Below, piece by piece: positions 53,138 through 63,669 of a DNA stretch of 64,000 nucleotides. This DNA comes from an uncultured Bacilli bacterium (lineage in GTDB: Bacteria > Bacillota_I > Bacilli_A > RF39 > UBA660). The stretch's first letter is position 1. Each line of letters begins with the position of its first letter. A program made the position numbers and the translations under genes. Where the stretch lies: the NCBI GenBank assembly GCA_934098345.1, contig CAKONX010000001.1:14254-78253 (forward strand), given 5' to 3'. The notes under the pieces are model-generated. The model was not told the DNA's origin and did no database searches. It saw only the letters and a list, made by a program, of their open reading frames with translations.

Positions 53138-54148
53138 ATGAGTAAAAAGAAGATTTTATATTCTATATTATTTTTTTTAATAATCATAACAGCAACATTT
53201 TATTCTGTATTTTCTAATACCAGTTTATCAAGTATGATTGAAAACTTAAAATATATTAGTTTTGGCTATGGAACTATTTGTATCGTATTAGCAACTTTAT
53301 ATTTTATCTTTCAAGGATGGTATACAAAAATTATTTTTAAATCACTAAATGTAAATATATCATTACCTAAAGGAATTTATTATTCTATTATTGAATTTTT
53401 CTTTAGTGGAATAACGCCATCATCTACTGGCGGTCAACCTGTACAAATTTATTATATGGCTAAAGATAAAATCCCAATAAGAAAGTCTTTAATTGTGATT
53501 ATATTGGGTACAATCTATTTTAAATTATTTATGGTTATATTTGCTATAATAGTTTTATTATTTAAATGGGATTTTATAATAAATCAAGGTACTCTATTTA
53601 TCGTATTGTTCTTTTTAGGAGTAGTAATTGATTCATTATTAATAATTGGATGTTATTTATTGTTATTTCATTCACAAGCGATAAAAAAATTATTAACTTT
53701 TGTATACAAAATTAAAACCAAACTCACTGGTAAAAATGATGAAAACAGAGTTAATGAATTAATTGAAAATTATAGAAAGGAAACCGATTATATAAATAAC
53801 CATAAGAAAGAAGTGTTTGTTAGTCTTATTTTAACGTTCTTTCAACGTATATTTCTATTTTCAATAGCGTTTGTAATTTATAAAGCTTTCGGCTTTAATG
53901 AATATAGTTATATTGATTTATTAGTTATACAAATTGGAGTACAATTGGCAATTGAGGGACTTCCATTGCCAGGAGGAACCGGCGTGAGTGAACATTTATT
54001 TAATACAATTTTCATTAGTATATTTGGTGCAAGTTTAGCATCAACCGGTATGTTTTTAACGAGACTATTCTCGTTTTACTTACCATTGCTAGTAAGCTGT
54101 GTAATTATAATAATAGTAACAAAATGTTGTTATTACAAAAATAAATAA
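53138..54148 (+). CDS. Flippase-like membrane protein (MprF N-terminal/UPF0104 type)
   Basis: A 336-aa polytopic protein with about eight membrane helices. FFFSGITPSSTGGQPVQIYYMAKD and, near the end, IEGLPLPGGTGVSEHLFNTIF are the two signature re-entrant motifs of the lysylphosphatidylglycerol synthase TM region family (MprF flippase domain). The cytosolic aminoacyl-transfer domain is absent, so it is the stand-alone flippase-like type. Lying in one unit with pssA and psd, it may move a phospholipid or a lipid-linked precursor across the membrane. Confidence 0.85.
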   Translation: MSKKKILYSILFFLIIITATFYSVFSNTSLSSMIENLKYISFGYGTICIVLATLYFIFQGWYTKIIFKSLNVNISLPKGIYYSIIEFFFSGITPSSTGGQPVQIYYMAKDKIPIRKSLIVIILGTIYFKLFMVIFAIIVLLFKWDFIINQGTLFIVLFFLGVVIDSLLIIGCYLLLFHSQAIKKLLTFVYKIKTKLTGKNDENRVNELIENYRKETDYINNHKKEVFVSLILTFFQRIFLFSIAFVIYKAFGFNEYSYIDLLVIQIGVQLAIEGLPLPGGTGVSEHLFNTIFISIFGASLASTGMFLTRLFSFYLPLLVSCVIIIIVTKCCYYKNK

Positions 54149-54168
54149 GCAATATTATTGCTTTTTTT
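54148..54168 (+). terminator. Terminator of the pssA-psd-flippase unit
   Basis: AGCAAT, loop ATT, ATTGCT followed by seven T, starting at the stop codon. Confidence 0.87.
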
Positions 54169-54203
54169 GTTTGATTTTTTTATATTTAATTGGCAACCGC
54201 ATA

Positions 54204-54232
54204 TTGACTTAGAAGTAAATAAAGTATATAAT
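54204..54232 (+). promoter_or_regulatory. Promoter of the LtaS-like gene
   Basis: TTGACT (54204-54209) and a perfect TATAAT (54227-54232), 17 bases apart. The leader would be about 110 nt. Confidence 0.8.
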
Positions 54233-54348
54233 TTCTAGGTGTAGACGGCATTGTTAATAATAATATTTATATTCTATTTTTAATGGATAAAACGTTTGTA
54301 TTTGTAGTGTTGTTTAGTGTTTTATAATTTAAAGAATAGGTGAATAGT

Positions 54349-56160
54349 ATGGAAAATAAAACAGAAATGAAAGACTTAAAAAATAGCCAAATTGAGTATA
54401 TTTCAAATAGAAAGTATTTATTTGTTGTTCTATTAGTTGCTTTGTTATTTTGTGCTTTAGAAGTATTTGTTAATAAAACTTTTAATTTTTTTAACTCTTT
54501 ATTAATGTTTGTTGGAATTTCTTTAGTAGTTGTTAATTTATATAATTATATAAAAAACGGTGTAAAAAATAATCTTACAAGTATTTTAAAAATAGCATTT
54601 TCATTACTAATAACAATATATGCTGCCATAAATTATAATACTTTTGATGTATTTACTTATAATATGTTTGATATGGGAATTATATTACTAATTTCTAACA
54701 TTACTTTAAATTTTAATAAAAAACTTGGTATAATAATAAATGATATTTTAGTTCTACTATTTAACATTAATCTGTGTGTATATTTATTTGCTGGAGACTA
54801 TGTAAATAAAATAATGCTATCAAATTTAACTTCAATAGATGAACTTATGGGTAATGCTGTAATTTATATTTCAGGTGTATTACTTGTTATAATATTTTCA
54901 ATGCTAAGGGTTAAGCCTATTGTTGCTAAAATAAAAAGTCAAATAATATTTTTTATATCAATTATTATTGTATTCCTTGTATCAATAATTTTAACTCATA
55001 ATATTTTAAACTATTGTAGCAAATCAGCTTTTGGTGGTTATGCTAGTCTTATAAAAGAGTATGTTGTTTATTGGAATAAAGTAAGTGATATAAAATCAAA
55101 TAAAACAAGTGATGGAGAATTTTACCATGAAGGTGTAACAGATTTTATAAAAAAAGATAAAAATTTAGCTAAAAAACCTAATGTAATTGTTATTTATACT
55201 GAGGGTCTATCTAATAACGTTATATATGATAAAAGAGAAATAATGCCTAATGTAAAAAAATTATCTGAGGAATCTATTAGTTTTACAAATTATTATAATC
55301 ATGAAGCTGCAACATTTAGAGGATTGATGGGTCAAACTTATTCTGGTTTCCAATTCGATAATTTTGATAAAAACAGTTTAATTTCTATGGCAGAGGTAAT
55401 GCATAATAATGGGTATTATACTGAATTTTATAATACAGAACCTAATAACGATGGTATTATTGATTTCTTGAAATTGTTAAACTATGACAAAGTTGTATCA
55501 GAAAAGAAAAAATATGCCGGAACTCAAAATTCGATCCCTGATAAAGATGCTTATAACATTTTGATAAAAGAAGCAAAAAAATTAAACAAAGCTGAAAAAC
55601 CATTCTTACTATCAATGTACACTGTAGGAACACACATGTCATTCGATTCAATTTATAATAAATTTGGAAATGGTAAGAGCAATGTTTTAAATAGATTTTA
55701 TGACTGTGATTCAGGTTTTGGTGAATTTATAGAAGAATTTAAGAGTAGTGAATTATTTGATAATACTGTATTAGTATTTACTGCAGATCATGCTAGTTAT
55801 GTTGATAATGATTACACTAAAGCATTCCCTAAGTATAAAAGAGATGCTCAATTCTTTGATCAAGTTCCTTTCTTCATTTACTATAAAAATTGTGAACCTA
55901 AGAAAATTGATGTAAATGGTAGAACATCTTTAAATTTTGCTCCAACTTTATTAGATTTCTTGGATATCACTGGAGAAAATTACTTTTTAGGTTCGTCATT
56001 ATTTGGTAATGAACCAACAGAATTTGATTATATATATTGGGACGGATCAAATTTTAAAAAATCGAATAATAGTAAAATTACTGCATTCAATAACGCTTCA
56101 TCAAATGAAACCGTTCAAAAAATATACAACTACTTTGGAATTGCACACAAAGAAAAATAA
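54349..56160 (+). CDS. LTA synthase-like sulfatase-family membrane enzyme
   Basis: A 603-aa protein: five or six N-terminal membrane helices (to about 225), then an extracellular alkaline-phosphatase-fold domain. NVIVIYTEGLSNN starts the domain. The nucleophile lies in the AATFRGLMG region (Thr), and metal and substrate contacts include YTVGTHMS and FTADHAS. It most resembles LtaS-type phosphoglycerol transferases, which polymerise lipoteichoic acid, but phosphoethanolamine transferases share the plan. The neighbouring phosphatidylethanolamine genes keep that option open. Start ATG 54349 follows GGTGA. Confidence 0.82.
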   Translation: MENKTEMKDLKNSQIEYISNRKYLFVVLLVALLFCALEVFVNKTFNFFNSLLMFVGISLVVVNLYNYIKNGVKNNLTSILKIAFSLLITIYAAINYNTFDVFTYNMFDMGIILLISNITLNFNKKLGIIINDILVLLFNINLCVYLFAGDYVNKIMLSNLTSIDELMGNAVIYISGVLLVIIFSMLRVKPIVAKIKSQIIFFISIIIVFLVSIILTHNILNYCSKSAFGGYASLIKEYVVYWNKVSDIKSNKTSDGEFYHEGVTDFIKKDKNLAKKPNVIVIYTEGLSNNVIYDKREIMPNVKKLSEESISFTNYYNHEAATFRGLMGQTYSGFQFDNFDKNSLISMAEVMHNNGYYTEFYNTEPNNDGIIDFLKLLNYDKVVSEKKKYAGTQNSIPDKDAYNILIKEAKKLNKAEKPFLLSMYTVGTHMSFDSIYNKFGNGKSNVLNRFYDCDSGFGEFIEEFKSSELFDNTVLVFTADHASYVDNDYTKAFPKYKRDAQFFDQVPFFIYYKNCEPKKIDVNGRTSLNFAPTLLDFLDITGENYFLGSSLFGNEPTEFDYIYWDGSNFKKSNNSKITAFNNASSNETVQKIYNYFGIAHKEK

Positions 56161-56204
56161 TAATTTAAGTGATATAATAATTAATTAAGGAAAGGTGAAT
56201 AAAA

Positions 56205-56744
56205 ATGGAATTAAAAGGAAGTAAAACAGAACAAAATTTGATGACTGCTTTTGCAGGAGAAAGTCAAGCAAGAAACAAATATACATATTTTGCAAGTAAG
56301 GCTAAAAAAGACGGATATGAACAAATTGCAGCTATATTTGAAGAAACTGCAAACAATGAAAAAGAACACGCAAAATTATGGTTTAAAGAATTAAATGGAG
56401 GAGAAATTTCTTCTACATTAGAAAATCTATATGCAGCTGCTGAAGGTGAAAACTATGAATGGACTGACATGTATGATGAATTTGCTAAAACTGCTCGTGC
56501 TGAGGGCTTTGATAGAATAGCTCAACTATTTGAAGGTGTTGCCGAAATCGAAAAGGAACATGAAGCTAGATATAGAAAATTAATTGAAAACATTGAAGGT
56601 GGATTAGTATTCTCTAAAGATGGTGATCGTATTTGGAAATGTAGAAACTGTGGACACATTTGTGTTGGATCATCTGCTCCAGATGTTTGTCCAGTTTGTA
56701 ATCATCCACAAAGTTTCTTCGAAATTAAAGCAGAAAATTATTAG
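56205..56744 (+). CDS. Rubrerythrin
   Basis: Non-haem diiron peroxidase that removes hydrogen peroxide in anaerobes. The 179-aa protein has the ferritin-like four-helix domain with ESQARNKY and the two metal-site helices [13 protein letters not shown] and [12 protein letters not shown]-terminal rubredoxin domain follows with CRNCG and CPVCNHP. All iron ligands appear present. Ribosome binding site AAGG plus GGTGA. Its presence suggests an anaerobic or microaerophilic host. A terminator follows directly. Confidence 0.96.
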   Translation: MELKGSKTEQNLMTAFAGESQARNKYTYFASKAKKDGYEQIAAIFEETANNEKEHAKLWFKELNGGEISSTLENLYAAAEGENYEWTDMYDEFAKTARAEGFDRIAQLFEGVAEIEKEHEARYRKLIENIEGGLVFSKDGDRIWKCRNCGHICVGSSAPDVCPVCNHPQSFFEIKAENY

Positions 56745-58111
56745 AATGGGGAACCATTCTTTTTTATTGTAATAAATTCTTTATACTTTCTTTTTAATTC
56801 TTTTACAAATATGCTCTCATTATTATTAACCATTATATAAATTTTATGTTTAGTTCTAGTTAGAGCAACATAAAAAAGTCTTCTTTCTTCCGGATATTTT
56901 ATTCCTTCATTATTTTTTAAAAAATAGTCTAATAGTTTGTGACTTTTATGCATAAAGGGAATATTATCAGAGTTAACTAGAACTACATTGTCAGCTTCTA
57001 GCCCTTTAGATTTATGAATTGTATATTTATTATTCCAGTTAATGTTCTCTATATCTTTATTACATCTTCCAATTACCATAACATCTCCTTTAACATAATC
57101 TAAAACATTTTCTAATTTATATCCATATAAAATAACAATAGGCTTTTCTTCGTTAGTTTTAGATAAAATTGTCTTTTTTAATTGATATTTATTTCTCATT
57201 ACAAAATTACCGCTTGCAGTAATTAGTTCCTGAGAATTTCTATAAGTATATACAAGTTGATGATAACTAACTGACCCTAAATACTTATCCAAATTAATAA
57301 ATATATCAAGTGTACAACCTGAAAAAGCATATATACTTTGCCAATCATCACCAACTAAAAATAATTTAACTTTATTATATTTAAGAATATTTTTTATTAA
57401 ATTTAATCTTAATACGCTTGTATCTTGAAATTCATCAATTATTATATATTTATAATTAACTTTTACTTTATTTAAAGACGCTATTTTTATCATATCATCA
57501 AAATCTATCTTACCTGTGGATAATAACTCCTCTGTATATAAAACATATATTTCTATAATAATTCTAAGTATTTCTTTATTTATGTAATCAAGTCTCCATT
57601 CTAATAACTTTCTTATATCTAAATCATTGCTCTTAATATATTTTATAAAAGTTTCTATAACATTTCTTAATTCTATATAATCTTTTGTTTTTAATATTTT
57701 ATCAACTGATTTTTCTGTAAAAAATATTCTTTTAATAATTTTATTTCTAATCTTATTATTTTTAATAAAAGATAACATGTATTCTTGGATGATATACTTT
57801 AAAGTATTATCACTTACGATTTCATATTTATGATCTAATAAAGATAAAGCTAACTTATGAAATGTTTTAACTTCAACTTTATAATTTAATTTTTCTAATT
57901 TAACTTTTAAATTATTAACTGTTTCATTAGTTAAAGAAATACATAATATTTCATCTTCTTTAATATTCTTTTCTTCAATTAAATATTTTACTTTACCTAA
58001 AATGGATTGAGTTTTACCAGATCCTGCTCCAGCTGAAACAAGAACAACATCCGCTTCATCTTTAATTGATTTAACTTGAATATCATCTAATGTAATTCCA
58101 AATAGATCCAA
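56741..58111 (-). CDS. Short UvrD/HelD-like superfamily 1 helicase
   Basis: A 456-aa SF1A helicase, much shorter than UvrD/PcrA (about 720 aa). Motif I is [10 protein letters not shown] (near residue 30), motif [12 protein letters not shown], motif [15 protein letters not shown], and motif [11 protein letters not shown]. The 2B insert is largely missing. The GDDWQ form of motif III is typical of helicase IV (HelD) relatives. It lies downstream of addA on the same strand and may act in the same DNA-end processing context. It overlaps the rubrerythrin stop by 4 bases. Confidence 0.85.
   Translation of the reverse strand: MDLFGITLDDIQVKSIKDEADVVLVSAGAGSGKTQSILGKVKYLIEEKNIKEDEILCISLTNETVNNLKVKLEKLNYKVEVKTFHKLALSLLDHKYEIVSDNTLKYIIQEYMLSFIKNNKIRNKIIKRIFFTEKSVDKILKTKDYIELRNVIETFIKYIKSNDLDIRKLLEWRLDYINKEILRIIIEIYVLYTEELLSTGKIDFDDMIKIASLNKVKVNYKYIIIDEFQDTSVLRLNLIKNILKYNKVKLFLVGDDWQSIYAFSGCTLDIFINLDKYLGSVSYHQLVYTYRNSQELITASGNFVMRNKYQLKKTILSKTNEEKPIVILYGYKLENVLDYVKGDVMVIGRCNKDIENINWNNKYTIHKSKGLEADNVVLVNSDNIPFMHKSHKLLDYFLKNNEGIKYPEERRLFYVALTRTKHKIYIMVNNNESIFVKELKRKYKEFITIKKNGSPF
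56743..56766 (+). terminator. Terminator after rubrerythrin
   Basis: AGAATGG, loop GGAA, CCATTCT followed by T run. It overlaps the end of the convergent helicase gene, whose last codons are read on the other strand. Confidence 0.87.
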
Positions 58112-58140
58112 ATTATCACTTCCTACTATATATATAAACT

Positions 58141-58165
58141 AAAAAAAGAAGAATTTCTTCTTCTT
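58141..58165 (-). terminator. Terminator after addA
   Basis: On the minus strand AGAAGAA and TTCTTCT arms with a small loop lead into seven T. The helicase gene therefore probably has its own promoter as well. Confidence 0.7.
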
Positions 58166-61100
58166 AATCTAATTTTTTAAATATGTCTTTATTTATCGAA
58201 TATAAATAAATATTTGTTTTCTTTTGATAATTTTCTTCTATATATTTTTTATAACCACCTAATTGAACTTTGTATTCTTCACTTTCAAGATTAGATAATT
58301 TATAATCTATAATATCAAAATGGTCATCATATTCTAAAAGTAAATCTATAAATCCATGATAAGTATTTAATCCATCGTTAAAACGTATTTCATGTTCCTT
58401 ATATATTTTAGCATTTTTAATATTTTTAACTTCATCATGTTTTAAAAAGTTGATAACTTTAGATTTTTCAACATCAGTTATATCTAATTTATCTAAATTA
58501 TCGTTTTTAAAATCATATACTTCAAATACATAATGCATAAATGTACCAAAATCTAATTTCTTTCTTAGGTTTTCATCAATAATTGAAGTAATTGCTTTAG
58601 AAAAGTGTTTACTTTCTAATATTTTATTTTCAATGTTCATTTCTTTTAAGTTGATTTTAGTATTACTATCTTCAATCATACTTTTATAATTACTTAATTT
58701 AACTACATTATAATCTTTATTAACATCTAATTTTGATATTTCAGATATCTTAGTAATATCATTTAATTTTAAAGCATTTATAATATCAGCAAAGCTTTTA
58801 TATCTAAGCATATTAGTTTCATCTGTAAGCTTATCAACATCATTATTAGGTAAAACCATTATTACTTTTTCTTTAGCTCTTGTTAAAGCAACGTAATATA
58901 ATCTGATTTTTTCTGATAAAGTTTCTTTCATTTCATTTACATTAGCGGCTACAGTTACAAAAGAAGAACCAATTCCATCATTATAGAAAGGTAAAGTCAA
59001 ACCATAATTATTTGTTAAACCGAATGGGTTTTTATTAGGAGTTTTATAAAAATTAGATGTAAGCATTGGTAAATATACGTAAGGAAACTCTAATCCTTTT
59101 GAAGTATGAATTGTCATGATTTTAACTGAGTTGTCATCACCACTTACTATCTTCATTTTTATTTCACTTTTATCATTAAGTATCTCATTAAAATAATCAT
59201 TTAAAGCATAAATATTCATTCCAAATTTGTTTAAATCTGTTGAGTTATTAACAAAATATTCAATTTTTATAAGTCTTTCATTAACATTATCAACATGAAG
59301 TAATCTATTATAAAAGTCAAATTCTTCTATAACTTTAGCTAATATATCGCGATTCGATAAAGAATCTAACGTTATACTTATACTTTCACACTTTTTATAA
59401 ATATCAGTATCTTTATAATCTTTATTAGTAATAATATTAAATAACTCATCATCACTTAATTCATAAAGATAAGATCTAGCAATACTAGCAAAAGCGTGAG
59501 TAAATTCAGTATCTAAACAATGCTTTTTAATCTTAATTATAAGAGTTATTAAATTCTTTAATAAATGAATTTCATCTTCATCTTTAATGTTAATATCTTT
59601 TTTTATAGAAGTTGGAATATTATTTGCTTCTAATATTTTTTTGAAATCTTCAAAAGCAGTTGACTTATCAATTAATATGGTAAAATCTTTATAGTCAATA
59701 TCTCGGGTACACATTTGATCATCTTTATAATAAGTAACTTGTTCTTTATTTTTTATATGTCTTTTTATATCATCAACTATAATGAAAGCTTCTTTTTCAA
59801 CTTTCGAATAAGGCTCTTTTTCATCATAGCTAAGTATTTCAGCATCATAATAATTAAAATTAGAGCTTTCATATGACTTATTACCGTAAATCATCATGTG
59901 CTCACGTTTATAATCACATCCACCAATATCATCCGTCATAATAATAGCAAATATTCTATTTATCATACTTACGACGTTATTTCTAGATCTAAAGTTTTCC
60001 ATTAAATCAATTTTAAATCCATCTTTATCTTCTTTATAATTATCATATTTACTTTTAAATATATAAGGATTAGCGTTTCTAAAACGATAAATAGATTGCT
60101 TTATATCTCCAACCATATAAACATTGTTGTTTTGAATATATGAAATAAATTCTTCTTGAATATCATTTGTATCTTGATACTCATCAATCATTATTTCTTT
60201 AGTCTTAAACTTTATTTCATTTCTAACATCTTCGTGATCTCTTACAAGTTCAATAGCTTTTAAAGCTATATCTATAAATTCATAAGCATTCTTTTCTTTC
60301 TTAAAATCTTGAAGTCTATTATGAATTTCTTTTAATATATTAACCACACATTTAGCATAATCAAATGTTGATAAATAGTTATTTATTAACATTTTTTTAT
60401 CTCCATATGAGCAAGCCTCTTTAAGTTTCTTTTTTGCATCACTTATTTTAGGAATTATTTCTTTTGCTTCTTCATCATATGCATCATTTTTGTTTTGAAC
60501 AAGTTTAAAATCTAATGTATTTATTAGTTCATCATAACTACTTGCATTTTCAAATTCAGCTATTGCTTGTTCATTTTTACTTTCTGTATCTGGACTTGCA
60601 TATTCGTTTAATTTTTGAATTAATTCAAGAACATCATCTCTTAAACTAAATATATAATTTTCAAATTCATTAAATGTATTATTAACAAAAGAATCATCAT
60701 AAAAATGAGTTAAATAATTATCTAAATATTTATTAACATTAATTTTATTTTGAAGACTACGATAAACTGACTTTATACTACTTCTTATATCTTTATCATT
60801 TTTTAAAGTTTGTTCACGAATAAATTTTGTAAATAACTTATCATTAGATGCATATAGCTTTTCAAAAACATCATCAATTATTTTATCTAATTCTAAATTA
60901 ACAATATTAGCATCAATTATAGTGAATCTATCATTCATATTTAATGTATTGGCATATTTTTTAACCATGCTTTGTGCAAACGAATCAAATGTAGTAATAT
61001 ATGCTGAATCCAAATATTCTTCCATGTGAGCAATATTTTTATTTTTCTTTATTACTTTTCTAATACGATCTTTCATTTCAGCAGCAGCGGCATTTGTAAA

Positions 61101-61262
61101 TGTTAAAATAATAAGATCACTTATATTAACTCCTTCCATTAATAATCTTTCAACTCTTGTTTTTAAAACAGTAGTTTTACCAGAACCGGCACCAGCTGAG
61201 ACAATGATATTCGTATTACTTTTATTAACAGCTAAACTTTGTTTTTCAGTTAAATTTGGCAT
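58164..61262 (-). CDS. addA: ATP-dependent helicase/nuclease subunit A
   Basis: Motor and nuclease subunit of AddAB, which resects double-strand breaks for RecA. The 1032-aa protein has Walker A GAGSGKTT (24-31), LTFTNAAAAEM, DEYQDTN (motif II), GDIKQSIYRFRNA, HTSKGLEFPYVYLP and YVALTRAKEK (motif VI). The C-terminal RecB-type nuclease is marked by GFIDLLLEYDDHFDIIDYK, with D..D-x-K residues intact. It is shorter than Bacillus AddA (about 1230 aa). It overlaps addB by 13 bases. Confidence 0.95.
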   Translation of the reverse strand: MPNLTEKQSLAVNKSNTNIIVSAGAGSGKTTVLKTRVERLLMEGVNISDLIILTFTNAAAAEMKDRIRKVIKKNKNIAHMEEYLDSAYITTFDSFAQSMVKKYANTLNMNDRFTIIDANIVNLELDKIIDDVFEKLYASNDKLFTKFIREQTLKNDKDIRSSIKSVYRSLQNKINVNKYLDNYLTHFYDDSFVNNTFNEFENYIFSLRDDVLELIQKLNEYASPDTESKNEQAIAEFENASSYDELINTLDFKLVQNKNDAYDEEAKEIIPKISDAKKKLKEACSYGDKKMLINNYLSTFDYAKCVVNILKEIHNRLQDFKKEKNAYEFIDIALKAIELVRDHEDVRNEIKFKTKEIMIDEYQDTNDIQEEFISYIQNNNVYMVGDIKQSIYRFRNANPYIFKSKYDNYKEDKDGFKIDLMENFRSRNNVVSMINRIFAIIMTDDIGGCDYKREHMMIYGNKSYESSNFNYYDAEILSYDEKEPYSKVEKEAFIIVDDIKRHIKNKEQVTYYKDDQMCTRDIDYKDFTILIDKSTAFEDFKKILEANNIPTSIKKDINIKDEDEIHLLKNLITLIIKIKKHCLDTEFTHAFASIARSYLYELSDDELFNIITNKDYKDTDIYKKCESISITLDSLSNRDILAKVIEEFDFYNRLLHVDNVNERLIKIEYFVNNSTDLNKFGMNIYALNDYFNEILNDKSEIKMKIVSGDDNSVKIMTIHTSKGLEFPYVYLPMLTSNFYKTPNKNPFGLTNNYGLTLPFYNDGIGSSFVTVAANVNEMKETLSEKIRLYYVALTRAKEKVIMVLPNNDVDKLTDETNMLRYKSFADIINALKLNDITKISEISKLDVNKDYNVVKLSNYKSMIEDSNTKINLKEMNIENKILESKHFSKAITSIIDENLRKKLDFGTFMHYVFEVYDFKNDNLDKLDITDVEKSKVINFLKHDEVKNIKNAKIYKEHEIRFNDGLNTYHGFIDLLLEYDDHFDIIDYKLSNLESEEYKVQLGGYKKYIEENYQKKTNIYLYSINKDIFKKLD

Positions 61263-63607
61263 TCATCATCATCTCCTTTAATAGTTTTTATTTCATAATC
61301 ACTTGCTTCTTTAAAACAAATATCTCGGTAAGGACAAAATTTACATCCATCAGCAAGTTTTTCAACTTTTACTGGTTTAATATCGAATGAACCTTTGCTT
61401 ACTTTATCTATACATTCATCAATTTTTGTCTTAACTAGATTAGTAAGTTCATCTCTTTGTTCACTAGTATAAATTTTACTACCATATCTTAAATCATTAG
61501 TTGTCTTTAAAACCGAAAGACCTTTAATTACAGCAGATTTTTCATAAGAGTCATCCATATCTTTGATACTCTCAAGTGGACCAAAAGTTATACCATCAAG
61601 TTTTAAACTTTGTTCTTTAGTTTCTTTTTTATTAAGTGAAAATATTTTCTTTTGAGATAATAAATGTTGTAAGTATATACCTTGTACAACTGTATCTTTT
61701 TCAAGTTCACTTAATAAATATAAATAAATTGGTAATTGTAAATTAAGACCAAATTCAAATAATTTACTATTGATTACTTCTTTACCAGTTTTATAATCAA
61801 CTATAAATGCTTTATTTTCAGAGTATATTATTTTATCAACATAACCTTTAATATTTGTGCTTATTGGAGCATTTATACTTTTTATCTTACTTGATTCAAA
61901 TTCTTGTCTTGTAATATTAAAATGTTCATATTGTTTTCTTACAACCCCAATAATAAATATAATTTCTTCTTTTAAAGTTTTAATGAAAAATTTATCTTTA
62001 TTATTAAGTTCCATAAGAGAATTATTAATAAATTCATCATATACAACTGAAGGATCTAAATTATCTTTTAAAACAACTTCTAAAGTGTGATGAAAAGCAT
62101 TACCAATTAAAGTGTCTAAAGTATCATCAAATTCATCAATTTTTAACACACTTTTTAAATAAAATTTAAAAGGACATTCAAAAAACTTCTCAATATTTGT
62201 ATATGAAAAATTAATTTTTCCATCAATAAATTTAATTAAAGAATCTTTATTTATAGACTTAAATTTATGATTATATTTCTTATAAGGAATATCATAATTA
62301 CTATTTAAAATAACTAAATTATCATCTTTTTCATTAAATTTAATTAATTTATCTAATTTAGATGCAAGTAATAGTTTATTACTTAACTCAGAATAATTTG
62401 ATATTGTTTCATTTCCATTTTTAGTTTTAATTTTTTCTCCATCTATCAAGGAAGTTGGTAACATTTCTCCAGAAGTTGTATTATTCTTATAAGTAATAAC
62501 TAAATTCTTAATATTACCAATAGCTTTAACTAAAGCCTCTTTAATATCTTTATTATGTTCATAACTTTTACTTAAGAAAGCAGGTTTAATATCATCATTT
62601 AAATAATCAATATCTTTTTTTATTTTGGGAATACTTCCTTGATTAAAATTAATTAAAAAAACATATTCATCATCATTAAAAATGTTATTCAAAATATTTG
62701 TGCAAGTAATCTCATGTTCATAATGGTTGATACTTAATCTAGCTCTTTTAATTTCAGCTATAAATAAATCTAATATATCTTCATCCTTAACCCAAAAATA
62801 CGTATCAAGAATTGATTTTATTTTTAAATATACTTTGTTATTAAACTCATTGTTTTCAACATCAAATTTAGTTTTTATCTTAGCAAGTAAAGAATAAAAA
62901 TTATTACTAAAATTATTAACTGCATATTCACCAATAGCTGTATCATATACAGTAGTTTCACTTTTTATATAATAAGGTATATTAAATAATTTGCATATTC
63001 TTTTCATTGTAAAATAATAGGTATCATCTACATTAGCTATATATATTTTTTCAAGTGGAATACCACTTGTTATTAAATCAGAAATGCTTTCACATACATA
63101 AGTAATTTCATCTTGCATGTTATTAAATGCAATAGCTTTATGACAAGTATTCATATAATCTTTATTAATAATAGTAACATTATCAAGTTTACTCAACATA
63201 TATTTATTAAAAGAATCAATATAGTCAAAACCATATACATATATTTTTTTATTACTAATTAGATTTTTAAATAATGGATCAGTAATTAATAAATTTAAAC
63301 TATTTAGATAATCTCTTATCTTACTTAAAAAAATGTATTTTTCATTATCATAAATTTTATCTTCTAAATAATAAAGATTATTAATATAATTTCTAGCAGT
63401 ATCGTAATCAAGAGAAAACTCTTTCATTACACGATAAATACTTTCATTATTATAATCAAAAAAAAGACCCTTTTTAAGTTCAGTAAAACTCATAATCTTT
63501 ATAGATTTTAATATCTTAAATTCATTTATATAATCAAGTAATTTATACTTTATATTATTATCAATTATAAGTATAGAATTGTCTTCAAGTTCAGTAATAA
63601 AGTCCAT
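61250..63607 (-). CDS. addB: ATP-dependent helicase/nuclease subunit B (compact form)
   Basis: Second subunit of AddAB. At 785 aa it is far shorter than the roughly 1160 aa of Bacillus AddB. The N-terminal helicase-like half is reduced and shows no Walker A. The C-terminal nuclease is retained: FECPFKFYLKSVLKI (first iron-sulfur Cys), GYVDKIIYSENKAFIVDYKTGKE (D..D-x-K active site), and the last three Cys in CKFCPYRDIC. The four cysteines should hold the 4Fe-4S staple. It is the first gene of the addB-addA unit. Confidence 0.92.
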   Translation of the reverse strand: MDFITELEDNSILIIDNNIKYKLLDYINEFKILKSIKIMSFTELKKGLFFDYNNESIYRVMKEFSLDYDTARNYINNLYYLEDKIYDNEKYIFLSKIRDYLNSLNLLITDPLFKNLISNKKIYVYGFDYIDSFNKYMLSKLDNVTIINKDYMNTCHKAIAFNNMQDEITYVCESISDLITSGIPLEKIYIANVDDTYYFTMKRICKLFNIPYYIKSETTVYDTAIGEYAVNNFSNNFYSLLAKIKTKFDVENNEFNNKVYLKIKSILDTYFWVKDEDILDLFIAEIKRARLSINHYEHEITCTNILNNIFNDDEYVFLINFNQGSIPKIKKDIDYLNDDIKPAFLSKSYEHNKDIKEALVKAIGNIKNLVITYKNNTTSGEMLPTSLIDGEKIKTKNGNETISNYSELSNKLLLASKLDKLIKFNEKDDNLVILNSNYDIPYKKYNHKFKSINKDSLIKFIDGKINFSYTNIEKFFECPFKFYLKSVLKIDEFDDTLDTLIGNAFHHTLEVVLKDNLDPSVVYDEFINNSLMELNNKDKFFIKTLKEEIIFIIGVVRKQYEHFNITRQEFESSKIKSINAPISTNIKGYVDKIIYSENKAFIVDYKTGKEVINSKLFEFGLNLQLPIYLYLLSELEKDTVVQGIYLQHLLSQKKIFSLNKKETKEQSLKLDGITFGPLESIKDMDDSYEKSAVIKGLSVLKTTNDLRYGSKIYTSEQRDELTNLVKTKIDECIDKVSKGSFDIKPVKVEKLADGCKFCPYRDICFKEASDYEIKTIKGDDDECQI

Positions 63608-63644
63608 ATAATCACCTATTAATATTATAACATATCAAACATAT

Positions 63645-63669
63645 AAAAAGTGATACAAATGTATCACTT
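63645..63669 (-). terminator. Terminator after the VanY-like gene
   Basis: AAGTGATAC, loop ATTT, GTATCACTT followed by T run on the minus strand; it overlaps the stop codon. Confidence 0.85.
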
